Positions 15,784 through 24,220 of a DNA stretch of 41,935 nucleotides are shown piece after piece (positions within the stretch are counted from its first letter, which is position 1; the number at the start of each line of letters is the position of its first letter). The DNA is taken from IMG/VR virus record IMGVR_UViG_3300032246_000527, positions 1 to 41,935 of that record. One strand, given 5' to 3'. The position numbers and the translations under genes were made by a program. This DNA comes from a virus. The notes beneath the pieces are model-generated. The model did not search any database. It was not told the DNA's origin and saw only the letters and a list, made by a program, of their open reading frames with translations.

Positions 15784-18115
15784 AGAATCCTTCCCAGTCA
15801 GCACTCAGGAATGAGCAAGGGACTGGACTATCGTTTTCAAAAGAGATGCTTGTGTCGGTGTTCCGGGTCATCACTGGGATAATCATACGGCCAGTGCTGA
15901 GGGTTGCCTTACCAAGCGTTGCTGAAACATTTCCGAGAACCTTACCGCTGAACTTATAGACGTAGGTGTCCCGGTTCTGAGGTTTGACCTTCACCGTGAA
16001 ATATCCGGTGTCGGCATAGTTCACTGCGATCTTACGAAGCTGCAGACGGCCTTCAGTGTCGGACTTCTGGCCCCCACCCGGCTGTGCTTGTTTGACCGTG
16101 ATGGTACTCAGGGTGTACTTGAATAGGTACTTTCGGCCCACGATAAGATCACTGCCGGTGACGTTACCTTCAACCTTAGCAATCCCCGCAGAGAACGTTA
16201 CGTCCTTCACAATGTTGGCCTTAGTGGTTCCACCGGTTGCAGTTACGATCTGCCACTCCTCACCCGGTAATGGCTCCACTACTGGATTCCAAGAGGTGTA
16301 CGTGCCGTCAAACGCAAGGCTGGCCTTAGGGACAACGTGACGACGATCCAAGAGTGTCTGGAAGTTCTCGTTGGAATCCATCGCTCCCAGTGCAATATCC
16401 ATCTTCTCCAGATACACACCGTCAGAACGCTGGATCACAAACACCAGTTCTGATTGGATGAACTCAACGTTCAGCACCACATCACCCGGCCCGAATGTCC
16501 ATCGAGACCACGAACTCTGCAGCTTCTCATTGTTCGCCCAGAAATACTTGTACACGTACACTTCCCCGCCATTGTTCTTGGACAGGAAGACCATCACGTC
16601 CTCGTTGGGCGCTGTTGTGATCTTGAAGACACCCGAAGGGATGTACTTAGGAACGTGGCCAGTGATGTCTGAGGAATCGTTGGAAACGTTGTTGAAGTCA
16701 GCATAGTATTCCCGAACCGCTGACCAATCGCCTTTATCCACCGTGAAGTAGATGTTCTTACCGACACCCACAGGCTTCGCTACGATGTTGCAAGGAAACT
16801 CTGTGGACTGCTTGATGCTCACCGTCTTCGGGGTAAGCAGCTCGTTTTGATCCAGAATGAACTGGGTCTGGGCAGAGAACAGCAACAACTGCTTGTTGAA
16901 CGGGACAGCGTGTTCCAGTACAGATACCTTTGTGTGGGACACAGAGACATCAATAGGATCACTGTCGAGTAACTGAATGACAGTCGTGCGGTACAGGTTG
17001 AAATACTTACCGGCTTCCGAGAAGATCACGTTCTCGTCTGAGAGAAATCCCAAGCGGTTCCTGTAGAAGAACACATCGTTGAGCTTACGGCCAGTGAACG
17101 ATGGATTAGGGTTTGAATCGGTGTCGCCAACTAACCGAGATTTCCACGCATTCTTTTTGAACGTAAATGATCCATTGGCCTCGCGCACTAAAGCGAAAGG
17201 CATGGTCAGTGGATTAACACCGGCACTGATCCCCGGCTTACAGGTTTCTTTCCAGACACCAGTGTTCACTGAGGAGTCGTACTTCACAAAGTAGTTGTCG
17301 AAGGTGGAGTTTGAATCACCCACGATCTCAACCGTGAAGCCATCCACAGGACACCGGTTAGGAAGATCAGAGAACTTCTGCAGACGGTTCTTGATTGTCA
17401 CCATCGCGTTGCCGTTAAAGCCATCATCACAGGACAGCGTAAAGTCTGCCGAAGGATTCCTCAGGTAGATCACAGAGCCTGTCTGATAGATTGTCCAGCC
17501 GGGCAGGTTGGTGGTCAACTGAGCGACCAACTGTGATGCGATGTAGTCAGTGCTGATCTGCGGGGACTGGTTGGCATTGGAGCCATCAGGTGTTGAGTAC
17601 ACCGAAGCAGTCCCATTCACATAGACAGCATAAGTCTTCCCGTAGTTACCGGCCTTCACGTTGATAAGGGCCTCGTAGTTTCTCACTGGGTTCACTGTGG
17701 ATGACGCAGCTAGTTCACCTACGGTAATCGCTCGGTTCACTAGGAACGTGTAATCGGCAACAGTGACTGCCCGGATGTCCAACTGAGGTGCTCCGGTGGT
17801 CAGGTAAGTCAAACCATCGGGAGCATTGACTGTCATCACGTTGCCTTGAAGGTCGAACACCTTCAGGGATTGGTTGTCGATGACGATTACATAACGCTCA
17901 TTCACATCCCGGTTGATGATGTGGATGAACGAGTTAGGACTTGCGCCAGAGATGATCTTACGCAAGTGCTTCGTGCCGGGGCGTTTCTTCAGACCCTGTG
18001 CGACTGTCGATAAGCCGTTCTCCTGCACCTCCCCTTGGGAAGCCATACGGAGAGTAAAGGGTTGCTGCGAGACACCGTTGACGAAGTTTGGAAGTGAAGA
18101 AGAAATGAGTCCCAT
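15758..18115 (-). CDS. gp12: Tail tubular protein B (nozzle)
   Basis: 785 residues, against 794 in T7 gp12. Begins MGLISSSLPNFVNGVSQQP, the characteristic N-terminus of this family, followed by RMASQGEVQENGLSTVAQGLKKRPGTKHL. It forms the tail nozzle below the adaptor ring and binds the fibres. The downstream gene starts 26 bases before its stop. No unusual feature apart from its close fit to the family length. Confidence 0.95.
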   Translation of the reverse strand: MGLISSSLPNFVNGVSQQPFTLRMASQGEVQENGLSTVAQGLKKRPGTKHLRKIISGASPNSFIHIINRDVNERYVIVIDNQSLKVFDLQGNVMTVNAPDGLTYLTTGAPQLDIRAVTVADYTFLVNRAITVGELAASSTVNPVRNYEALINVKAGNYGKTYAVYVNGTASVYSTPDGSNANQSPQISTDYIASQLVAQLTTNLPGWTIYQTGSVIYLRNPSADFTLSCDDGFNGNAMVTIKNRLQKFSDLPNRCPVDGFTVEIVGDSNSTFDNYFVKYDSSVNTGVWKETCKPGISAGVNPLTMPFALVREANGSFTFKKNAWKSRLVGDTDSNPNPSFTGRKLNDVFFYRNRLGFLSDENVIFSEAGKYFNLYRTTVIQLLDSDPIDVSVSHTKVSVLEHAVPFNKQLLLFSAQTQFILDQNELLTPKTVSIKQSTEFPCNIVAKPVGVGKNIYFTVDKGDWSAVREYYADFNNVSNDSSDITGHVPKYIPSGVFKITTAPNEDVMVFLSKNNGGEVYVYKYFWANNEKLQSSWSRWTFGPGDVVLNVEFIQSELVFVIQRSDGVYLEKMDIALGAMDSNENFQTLLDRRHVVPKASLAFDGTYTSWNPVVEPLPGEEWQIVTATGGTTKANIVKDVTFSAGIAKVEGNVTGSDLIVGRKYLFKYTLSTITVKQAQPGGGQKSDTEGRLQLRKIAVNYADTGYFTVKVKPQNRDTYVYKFSGKVLGNVSATLGKATLSTGRMIIPVMTRNTDTSISFENDSPVPCSFLSADWEGFYVKRSQPV

Positions 18116-18117
18116 AG

Positions 18118-18699
18118 TTATCGGTCTAAGATACGAGCAACAGAGTAGTTACTCGATAGAATGTTGAAACCGCCAGTGTCTCCTTCGAGTTTCTTCAGAG
18201 CACTTCTGGCCCTCATTTCGTCCTTCTCAGTGAATGATCCGAGGACTTCTGAGCCAACCATGCGCTGCTGGAAAACACGGGCAGCACGAATCATGATGTA
18301 ATGCCGCGCAGCCTGAGGAAGCTCCTCAAACTCAAACAACAGAATCATGCTGGTGCTGATAGGTTTCTCGAAAGAGAACGTGTGTGCCATACGGTCGTAC
18401 AAACGCTGACCGCGCTGTGCCAGAAGATACCCTGTGTCATCCCCATCAGCTTCCACTTGGATGCAGTTAGGAGGCAGAGTGATCTGCTTGTTGATGTCAG
18501 GAGTCAGAATGAACTCACGCTCAGTATTGAACGGCCAGCCTTCCTCTTGGACTTGCACTGAGACTTCTTTAAGGATTGACCGGGCCATCACCGCATCGAC
18601 AACCCCCGGAGTATCCGCGAGAGTGTTGATCGGAGATTCCCCGATTGTCGAAAGCATTGTGTTGATGGCTTCCAGCTCAGTTGTTGCAGTGATAGCCAT
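18118..18699 (-). CDS. gp11: Tail tubular protein A (head-tail adaptor)
   Basis: 193 residues, against 196 in T7 gp11. Pattern E-L-E-A-I-N-T-M-L-S-T-I-G-E-S-P-I near the N-terminus, V-Q-E-E-G-W-P-F-N-T-E, and a C-terminal G-G-F-N-I-L segment match the family. It forms the ring joining portal to nozzle. The gap to the nozzle gene is 2 bases, as expected for an operon of tail genes. Confidence 0.94.
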   Translation of the reverse strand: MAITATTELEAINTMLSTIGESPINTLADTPGVVDAVMARSILKEVSVQVQEEGWPFNTEREFILTPDINKQITLPPNCIQVEADGDDTGYLLAQRGQRLYDRMAHTFSFEKPISTSMILLFEFEELPQAARHYIMIRAARVFQQRMVGSEVLGSFTEKDEMRARSALKKLEGDTGGFNILSSNYSVARILDR

Positions 18700-18708
18700 T
18701 GGATCCCT

Positions 18709-19569
18709 TTACGCGGTTAATTGGACAAGGATGGAGTTCAACCAAATGGAGTCTCCGCCAGAGCCAAGGCTTCCATAGACTTCCAAGGTTTTATCCGTGG
18801 ACATATCACGGTCTTGGTGCATGTTTGATTTACTTGGGGTGCCACCAGTAGCAACGTCCGTTGTCACAAACGTGGATTGCAGTGATCCGCGACAACGGAG
18901 GGTTGCACTACCTAGGCCAAGGTTACTTGATGTTGTTGCCCCGGCCACACCTAAGAATAACGAGGTTCCACCAAGGCGTACGCCGAAGTTTTTCTGGCTG
19001 GTTGCAGAGGCGTTGGAGCGAATATCCGCTGTAACGTTCAGAGCACCAGAGGTTGCCCCAAGACTTCCTCCGGGGATAACCACGGAAGCGAAGATGACTT
19101 CCTGAGACAGGGACGGTGTGTACGCTCCCGCTGTTGTGGTAGGAGAACCATCAATCTGAAATGTACTTGTTGTGAGGAATGTCCCTGTGTACCAACCAGC
19201 AGCTAGTCCGTTTGAGGCTGTAAAGTACGCCCTAGCCTTGATGGTTGATGGCATACCTGAGTTCTGGGTGGTGAGCGTTAAGAGACCCGATGTGTTGAAC
19301 GTCCCGGCACCCATCAGAACCTGAGGGATATTCTGAGCTAACAGAATCCCGGCCTGAGATGCTGCAGGGGCTTTAAACGGTGTCTCGTATTTGATTACCA
19401 CCTGAGCACCCGCTGCCGGGGCCGATGGGAGTTTGATAACACCTAACTGAGAAACTGACGTTGGGGTGACTGCTGAACCATCCACAGTTACTGTAGGTGT
19501 CCCGGGGTTCACTGGTACGGAAAAGTCGGTTCTTACACCATCACCCCTTTCTACAATGCTATAAGCCAT
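18709..19569 (-). CDS. Virion protein of unknown role between capsid and tail genes (286 aa)
   Basis: First gene after the post-capsid terminator. The first ~70 residues (G-x-R-T-D-F-S-V-P-V ... V-T-V-D-G ... L-P-S-A-P-A-A-G-A-Q-V-V-I-K-Y-E-T-P) have the same spacing of motifs as the tail fibre N-terminal domain. The rest is Ser/Thr/Gly/Ala-rich and beta in character, ending with an S-I-W-L-N-S-I-L-V pattern resembling a lectin-like strand. T7 has no gene here. A head fibre or decoration protein is plausible; I do not recognise the family. Confidence 0.75.
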   Translation of the reverse strand: MAYSIVERGDGVRTDFSVPVNPGTPTVTVDGSAVTPTSVSQLGVIKLPSAPAAGAQVVIKYETPFKAPAASQAGILLAQNIPQVLMGAGTFNTSGLLTLTTQNSGMPSTIKARAYFTASNGLAAGWYTGTFLTTSTFQIDGSPTTTAGAYTPSLSQEVIFASVVIPGGSLGATSGALNVTADIRSNASATSQKNFGVRLGGTSLFLGVAGATTSSNLGLGSATLRCRGSLQSTFVTTDVATGGTPSKSNMHQDRDMSTDKTLEVYGSLGSGGDSIWLNSILVQLTA

Positions 19570-19585
19570 TGGATTCCTTTAGTCG

Positions 19586-19625
19586 AAAAAAAAGGGGGAA
19601 TCTCAAGAAGTCTTGAGATTCCCCC
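19586..19625 (-). terminator. Strong terminator after the capsid gene (T-phi-like)
   Basis: Minus strand GGGGGAATCTCAAGA / TCTTGAGATTCCCCC, a perfect 15-bp inverted repeat with a 2-base centre, followed by eight T residues. It lies 18 bases after the capsid stop, the position of T-phi in T7, where it raises capsid output relative to tail genes. Confidence 0.93.
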
Positions 19626-19643
19626 TTAGAGAGATTGCGTGGA

Positions 19644-21225
19644 TTACGCGGTTGCCAGCTCAACAGCAGCAGCAGGACGCAGGATGCCGTGACCCATTGC
19701 ATATTTTGCAACCATCAGGTCACCTTGGCGGCGAATGTCGTACTGAGACTCCATTGCCAAGTCCATCAGCTTAACGGTGCCGATAGCGCATTTGTGGGTA
19801 ACAACACCGACAGTGTTAGTTGCATCCACAGCGTACTTATCGCCAGTACCTGCCAGCACTGCATCACCACCAGCAGCAACAGTTTTGATGTTCTGACCGA
19901 ATGGAGAGTGGATGGTCTTCACAACGTTCAGACCGGCGATACGCAGAACTTTAGCACCTGCGTATTCACCTTCACCGCCCCAGAAGCGGTTCATCAGTTT
20001 GGTGTTCTGTGCCAGCATGTAGTATGCGGAAGGTGCCAGATACACGTAACGATCATCTTCAGGGATGAACTTCTCGTCCAGCTTCTGAGCAGCAGCGAAC
20101 AGAGCAGCGATCAGTTTCTCACCGGTAGTATCAGTCAACAGGCCGGAGTCAGTTACTTTACCGCCACCAGCTTCTCCAGAAACAGGAGAGGAATCACGAG
20201 CTGCCAATACGGACAACTGCAGAATATGCTTGTCGTACGCGTATGCCAGTGCCTTACCAATCTGGTCGGAGTAAGGGCCGCGAACATCATAGTGGTTCAT
20301 TGCTTCGTCGATGTTCGACAAGAACGCATGAGAGATCAGCAGATCATCAATGGTGATGACACGTTCATTTGCTGGCAGAGTCAGGCCGGTGATCTCAGTA
20401 CCCGGAGTGTGATACTGAGCGCCGATTTTACCCATGATAGGGAATTGAGCACTCTTCATGCTCAGTGTTAGATATAGGGCGTTACTCTATATCCAGTCTT
20501 GCGACTGCTAATAGTTACCTATTAGATCAGACTATATCTTCAGCACCATGTCGCGTTAGATAAGCAATCGCATTTTGTAATCTGCGAGTGCTATCTTTCA
20601 TAAGACCTATTGCGGTGTTGCATTGTGTACATAGTAGTCCACGCACAGCGCCTGTTTTGTGATTGTGATCCACAGCAAGCTTTGTGTACCTGTTACTATC
20701 TAATACGCATGTACAGATTGCACACTTACCTCCCTGACGAACTAACAACTCCACATAGTCTGTGGCGCACACACCAAGCTTTGCATAGCGAACGCTTTGT
20801 TGTGTACAGTCTTTACACTCACTTCTGAATGTGTTGCTGTCCGTACGGAAGTAAAATTGGTCTTCGGGCTTTTCAGTCCCACAAATTCGACATTTCTTCA
20901 TATAAACCTTTTGAAAAGTGTTTGTCCACCACTTCGGCCCACTTGGGCCTACGGCTTGCGCCTAGTCGTTGAACCTTCCTGTCTCTCGATCAGGCTTGGC
21001 TGCTGATTGTCCCTTAGGGATGTCCCAGCAATTCGATGGATGTTTTACGTCAGGCAAGAGTGATTATTCACCAGACGAGATATTGCGAACCATGTGTTTG
21101 TCGCCAGTGACACATACTTCGTTGAAAGCAGTCAGAACTTCACCAGCAAAGACTTTGAGAAAGAGTGCCTTTGCATCACCGGCGTTGTTAATCTGACCTA
21201 CACGGGAAGGGGTAGCGTTAGCCAT
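19644..21225 (-). CDS. gp10: Major capsid protein, split by a group I intron
   Basis: Exon 1 is 21225-21070 (52 codons, from MANATPSRVG to MVRNISSG) behind an AAAGGAAA site. Exon 2 is 20456-19644 (270 codons, from KSAQFPIMGKIG to ELATA). Removing 20457-21069 joins ISSG to KSAQFP in frame, matching T7 gp10 (SISSGKSAQFPVLG) exactly at the joint. The spliced protein has 322 residues (T7 gp10A 345). Further T7-like motifs are EAMNHYDVRGPYSDQIG and GTVKLMDLAMES ... KYAMGHGILRPEAA-like ending. Unspliced RNA would give a 52-residue product extended by one Glu. The ATG at 20459 overlaps the intron end and is not a true start. Confidence 0.95.
20457..21069 (-). ncRNA. Group I self-splicing intron in the capsid gene
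   Basis: 613 nt. Exon 1 ends with U (GGT) and the intron ends with G, as required. An internal guide GCCTGACG (21055-21048) pairs with the exon end CGTCTGGT with one mismatch and a terminal U.G pair. Conserved cores are readable on the minus strand: P, AATTGCTGGGA (21033-21023); Q, AATCAGCAGCCAAGC (21008-20994); R, GTTCAACGACTA (20974-20963); S, AAGATATAGTC (20540-20530). These match T4-type (group IA) introns. The endonuclease gene lies between R and S, in the P8 side loop. Confidence 0.95.
20527..20901 (-). CDS. Intron-encoded endonuclease VII/HNH-type homing endonuclease
   Basis: 124 residues. A zinc-binding pair at the N-terminus (CRIC at 4-7 and C-K-D-C near 32) is followed by the endonuclease VII core: GGKCAICTC, LAVDHNHKTGAVRGLLC, then CNTAIG. 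The D-H-N-H ... R-G-L-L-C-x-x-C-N-x-x-I-G pattern is the beta-beta-alpha-metal nuclease site. Likely cuts intronless capsid genes and so spreads the intron. Its last codons (GAAGATATAGTC) overlap the intron S element, so coding and RNA structure constrain each other. Start ATG 20901 has AAAAGG upstream. Confidence 0.9.
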   Translation of the reverse strand: MKKCRICGTEKPEDQFYFRTDSNTFRSECKDCTQQSVRYAKLGVCATDYVELLVRQGGKCAICTCVLDSNRYTKLAVDHNHKTGAVRGLLCTQCNTAIGLMKDSTRRLQNAIAYLTRHGAEDIV

Positions 21226-21260
21226 AATTTCCTTTGGTAATTAAAAAGATGTTTTTTGGA

Positions 21261-21284
21261 TTTATCCACTTGGGCAACCTATGG
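21261..21284 (-). promoter_or_regulatory. Phage RNA polymerase promoter for the capsid gene, late (AAGT) type
   Basis: Minus strand CATAGGTTGCCC then AAGTGGATAAATCC. It lies 36 bases upstream of the capsid start codon, matching the place of phi-10, the strongest promoter in T7. Core identical to those at 24439 and 3298 except one base. Confidence 0.92.
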
Positions 21285-21296
21285 TCACCCTTTGGA

Positions 21297-21467
21297 TTAC
21301 TTCTTGTCAGCCGTAACTACGCCCAACAGACCGGCCAAGCCGAGACCGAAAGACACGATTGCAGAGGACAGTTCAGGAGAGATAGTGACACCGGCTGCGG
21401 TCAGCAGCAGGATACCGCCACGCCATGTCGAAGCTTCGCTCAGGCGCTGCAGGATGAATTGCTTCAC
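21297..21467 (-). CDS. Small membrane protein, holin-like (56 aa)
   Basis: Starts at GTG 21467 with AAGGA 7 bases upstream; too short and non-ATG, so easily missed. Sequence pattern: basic amphipathic N-terminus (KQFILQRLSEASTWRG), membrane segment 1 (ILLLTAAGVTI), a short polar turn (SPELSS) and membrane segment 2 (AIVSFGLGLAGLLGVV), ending ADKK. Two close membrane spans with charged ends fit a small holin. It lies between scaffold and capsid, followed directly by the capsid promoter. A second lysis candidate, in addition to the XhlA-like protein at 5712-5942. Confidence 0.8.
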   Translation of the reverse strand: MKQFILQRLSEASTWRGGILLLTAAGVTISPELSSAIVSFGLGLAGLLGVVTADKK

Positions 21468-21481
21468 GGGTAGTTCCTTTC

Positions 21482-22255
21482 TTAGAAGATGTTGGAACGT
21501 GACAGCTTCGCTTGAACCTTTGCGCGGTACGCAGGGTCATTGCGATAGCGTGGGTCACGCATTGCTGCTGTCAGTTGTGCGGTGGACTCAAAGACATCCT
21601 CAGATGCCGATACAGCCTTACCGGTTTGCAGGTTGGGTTCACTACCGACAGCTTTAGTGAACTTTGTGCTCAGGCCCAGAACGGCCAGCTTTGCTTGTGC
21701 AGCATCACCAGAGTCCACGGCTGAGTTGTACGCTTTGATTTCCGCAGGGGTCAGATTGGCTTTCGCCCAGTTGACGATCTCGGTGTACTTGTCGTCACCA
21801 CCCACTTCAGCCTTGATGCTGGCTGCATACTGGTTGGCCAGAGCTTGCTGACCGGCCACGTATGAATCAACGACATTGCGATCAAAGCCAGCAGCGGCCA
21901 GTTTCGCATAGCTATCTTCGGACAGCGCACCGGTTTCGTTGAACTCCTTGGAGAAGTCCGCGAGGTTCAGTCCCTTGGATTCCAGTGCTTTGTTCGCATC
22001 GGATTGCTCAGGGATTTCCGTGGATGCCTTTGGATCAGCTTCAGGCTGCTTACCGGTTTTCAGTTCGTTGTAAGCTTTGGTGAACTCTTCGACCGAGTTA
22101 AATTCCGAAGGGAGCCACGCTGGACGGTCTTCGGTTTTAACCTCAGGATTCTCCGGGGTTTCTACACCCTCGGCCAGAGCGATCATCTTTTCGTCGTGGC
22201 CTTCAGGAGCTTCCACGGGTTGTGGAGTAATAACGACACGTTCTAAATCAGACAT
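21482..22255 (-). CDS. gp9: Scaffolding (capsid assembly) protein
   Basis: 257 residues, strongly acidic and helical, starting ATG 22255. Contains R-P-A-W-L-P-S-E-F-N-S-V-E-E-F-T-K-A-Y-N-E-L, typical of the N-terminal part of T7-like scaffolds, a helical A-K-A-N-L-T-P-A-E-I-K-A-Y-N-S-A segment, and a basic C-terminal end (RDPRYRNDPAYRAKVQAKLSRS) that would bind the capsid shell. Sits between portal and capsid as in T7. Probably shed on maturation. Confidence 0.92.
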   Translation of the reverse strand: MSDLERVVITPQPVEAPEGHDEKMIALAEGVETPENPEVKTEDRPAWLPSEFNSVEEFTKAYNELKTGKQPEADPKASTEIPEQSDANKALESKGLNLADFSKEFNETGALSEDSYAKLAAAGFDRNVVDSYVAGQQALANQYAASIKAEVGGDDKYTEIVNWAKANLTPAEIKAYNSAVDSGDAAQAKLAVLGLSTKFTKAVGSEPNLQTGKAVSASEDVFESTAQLTAAMRDPRYRNDPAYRAKVQAKLSRSNIF

Positions 22256-22265
22256 AGGCTCTCGA

Positions 22266-22439
22266 TTAATAGTCGATCAAAATTCGGCCTTCGGCGTACA
22301 CACGGATGCGTACTGCTTTAGGATCAATATCAAATTTCACATCTTCCGCACCTTCACCGAAGTATTCGATTTCTGGGCCGTTAGATGTCTGTTGGTCAGC
22401 TTCCTTCGGCTGACGGTTGGCTGGTTTCGCTGCTGCCAT
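22266..22439 (-). CDS. Small acidic protein between portal and scaffold (57 aa)
   Basis: Starts ATG 22439 with AAGGAATGC upstream and overlaps the last 44 bases of the portal gene in another frame. Begins with an Ala/Lys-rich helix, continues GPEIEYFGEGAEDVKFDIDP and ends with a beta-like RIRVYAEGRILIDY. Not recognised. Compact spacing with both neighbours (10 bases before scaffold) and good codon structure support it as a real gene, perhaps an assembly factor. Confidence 0.75.
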   Translation of the reverse strand: MAAAKPANRQPKEADQQTSNGPEIEYFGEGAEDVKFDIDPKAVRIRVYAEGRILIDY

Positions 22440-24003
22440 TTTGCATTCCTTGTTGCATTAGTTTTCCACCCGCGTTAATGGCGGGGCCAATTCCCTGCTG
22501 TGCAAGCTGCATCATCATTGCTTGCTGCTGTTGCTGCTGAAGTTGCTCCTCAGACAGCACGAGACCCTTCATGTCGATACCAAGTGCAGTACCGCCACGA
22601 GTCAAAGCGTCTGACTTATTGATCTCTGCTGGCAACTGTGCGACCTGTCCCGCGAACTGCAGGAATTGCATCAGCTTGTTGAAGTCGTTACCACGACCGA
22701 GGGCTTCCATACCTGTGACGATCACCGGCTTAACGGCACCATTAGGCAGCGTAGGTAATCGTTTAGCTCTCTCCATAGCGAACATCAGGCGGTTCACCAG
22801 AGGCAACTGAAACTCCTGAGAGAGAATCGAATAGATACCACCGAGGGCTGCTTCCAGCTCACCGGCCATATATCGAATCTCTTCAGCAGTCACACGTTCA
22901 CCGCTGCGTTGAATCGCAGAGTTCAGCATGAAGGCAAACGACAGGCGTTCCTCAAGTTTCAATGAGGTTTCTTGGGCCACACGGAAGTCGTTGGACTTGT
23001 TGAGCTGGAGTGTGGATACGTCAGCTTCAGTCCCTTGAACGATGGCACCGTTCGCAGCTTCTGCCAGTGTCTTCTGACTGGTAGTCCCGTTGGGGTTCAC
23101 CAAGAACAAGACTTTGGCTGCTGCTGCAGAACCTTCCACGATTGACTGAGTGAGCCCTTCGAGTGACTTCAGATCACCGAGGTATTCCTCAACGTATCCC
23201 CGGCCATAGTCCTCACCATCCACACGGATAAACCGAATGGGAATCCAAGGAGACTTATCGAGTGGGTAGTTACCCTTTGATCCCGGAATTATCTTACCAT
23301 TGATCTCTTGGTACACTTCCCAAGTATCTCCATCCCGGTAGATGTGTGTGTACATCGACACACTCTTGGCCCGGTTGGAATCCTCGGTTGCTTCATCAGA
23401 TTGGTCACTGGACATCCCAATGGCTTTCTGAACTTCTTCCGAGAGAGTCGCTGGTGAGACATCCTCTTTCACAACGATGTCCAGCACTTCACCCATAGCG
23501 TCCCGAGAGACCACGTAGCGGTGCAGACTGAACACCCGCATACCGCCTTCTTTGGGCAGGTACAGGAGGACGTTACCACCAACGATCAGATGCTTCAGGG
23601 CTTCAAAGCCAGTCACACGGAGAGCCTTGGCTTCCACTTCCCCTTGAACCGCACGTTCGATCTGGTTGAGGGCTTCCTCCACCTTTGCCCTCATGCCTTC
23701 CTGCTTCGTCATTTCCTGCAATGTGAAGTCATCAATCTGCAGTTTGAAGAACGGGGTGTTCGGTGGGAGCAAGGCCAGCATCAACTTGGATGCCAGATTG
23801 TTTACCCCACGAGCACCAACGGATTGGTATGGGGTGAAATACTTGGTTCCCTTGTTGTGACCGAATGGTGGGATCAGTGTTGGGAGTGTGTACTTGGAGC
23901 ACTCAATGGCCCGGAACAAAAAGATGTGGCGGTCGCTTTCAAGTTTGGAATACAGGGATGCAGCGCGTGGCTGCTCAATTTCATTCTTCTCGTCTTCGAC
24001 CAT
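22396..24003 (-). CDS. gp8: Portal (head-tail connector) protein
   Basis: 535 residues (T7 gp8: 536), start ATG 24003. It forms the twelve-fold ring through which DNA enters and leaves. Motifs include L-F-R-A-I-E-C-S-K-Y-T-L-P-T-L-I-P near residue 30, GARGVNNLASKLMLALLPPNTPFFKLQID, the W-I-P-I-R-F-I-R-V-D-G-E-D-Y-G-R-G-Y region and ERVTAEEIRYMAGELEAALGG. The C-terminus is a polyglutamine-rich tail (about QLQQQQQQAMMM) ending in Ser-rich sequence. Confidence 0.95.
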   Translation of the reverse strand: MVEDEKNEIEQPRAASLYSKLESDRHIFLFRAIECSKYTLPTLIPPFGHNKGTKYFTPYQSVGARGVNNLASKLMLALLPPNTPFFKLQIDDFTLQEMTKQEGMRAKVEEALNQIERAVQGEVEAKALRVTGFEALKHLIVGGNVLLYLPKEGGMRVFSLHRYVVSRDAMGEVLDIVVKEDVSPATLSEEVQKAIGMSSDQSDEATEDSNRAKSVSMYTHIYRDGDTWEVYQEINGKIIPGSKGNYPLDKSPWIPIRFIRVDGEDYGRGYVEEYLGDLKSLEGLTQSIVEGSAAAAKVLFLVNPNGTTSQKTLAEAANGAIVQGTEADVSTLQLNKSNDFRVAQETSLKLEERLSFAFMLNSAIQRSGERVTAEEIRYMAGELEAALGGIYSILSQEFQLPLVNRLMFAMERAKRLPTLPNGAVKPVIVTGMEALGRGNDFNKLMQFLQFAGQVAQLPAEINKSDALTRGGTALGIDMKGLVLSEEQLQQQQQQAMMMQLAQQGIGPAINAGGKLMQQGMQNGSSETSQPSAEGS

Positions 24004-24010
24004 ACCGTCC

Positions 24011-24220
24011 TTAGCTTGGAATGTTCAGGCCAGAGCCTACACTTCCGAAAGAGTTAGCGGTACGGTCGATACGCAAAGCATTACGACCACGATTGGCTTG
24101 CAGCGCAGAGTTATCCCGGCGAGTCTCAGCACCGTCTGCAGGAGCCAGCGTAGCTGCAGGAGCAGGTGGGGCTGGAGGTGCTGGAGGTGGGGCTGGAGGT
24201 GGAGCCTTGGGCATACACAT
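24011..24220 (-). CDS. Tail assembly / adsorption protein, gp7.3-like, proline-rich
   Basis: 69 residues. N-terminus is MCMPKAP followed by a run of Pro-Pro-Ala repeats; C-terminus has N-R-G-R-N-A-L-R-I-D-R ... G-S-G-L-N-I. The latter resembles the end of T7 gp7.3 (GRKSLSVARSSGGGINI), a virion protein needed for tail assembly and adsorption. Position directly upstream of portal is also that of 7.3. Its start overlaps by one base the stop of the preceding gene. Confidence 0.78.
   Translation of the reverse strand: MCMPKAPPPAPPPAPPAPPAPAATLAPADGAETRRDNSALQANRGRNALRIDRTANSFGSVGSGLNIPS

Noticed and set aside
20457-20459. ATG at 20459 as true capsid start
   Set aside because: It would remove the conserved N-terminal 52 residues; the G of this ATG is the last base of the group I intron.
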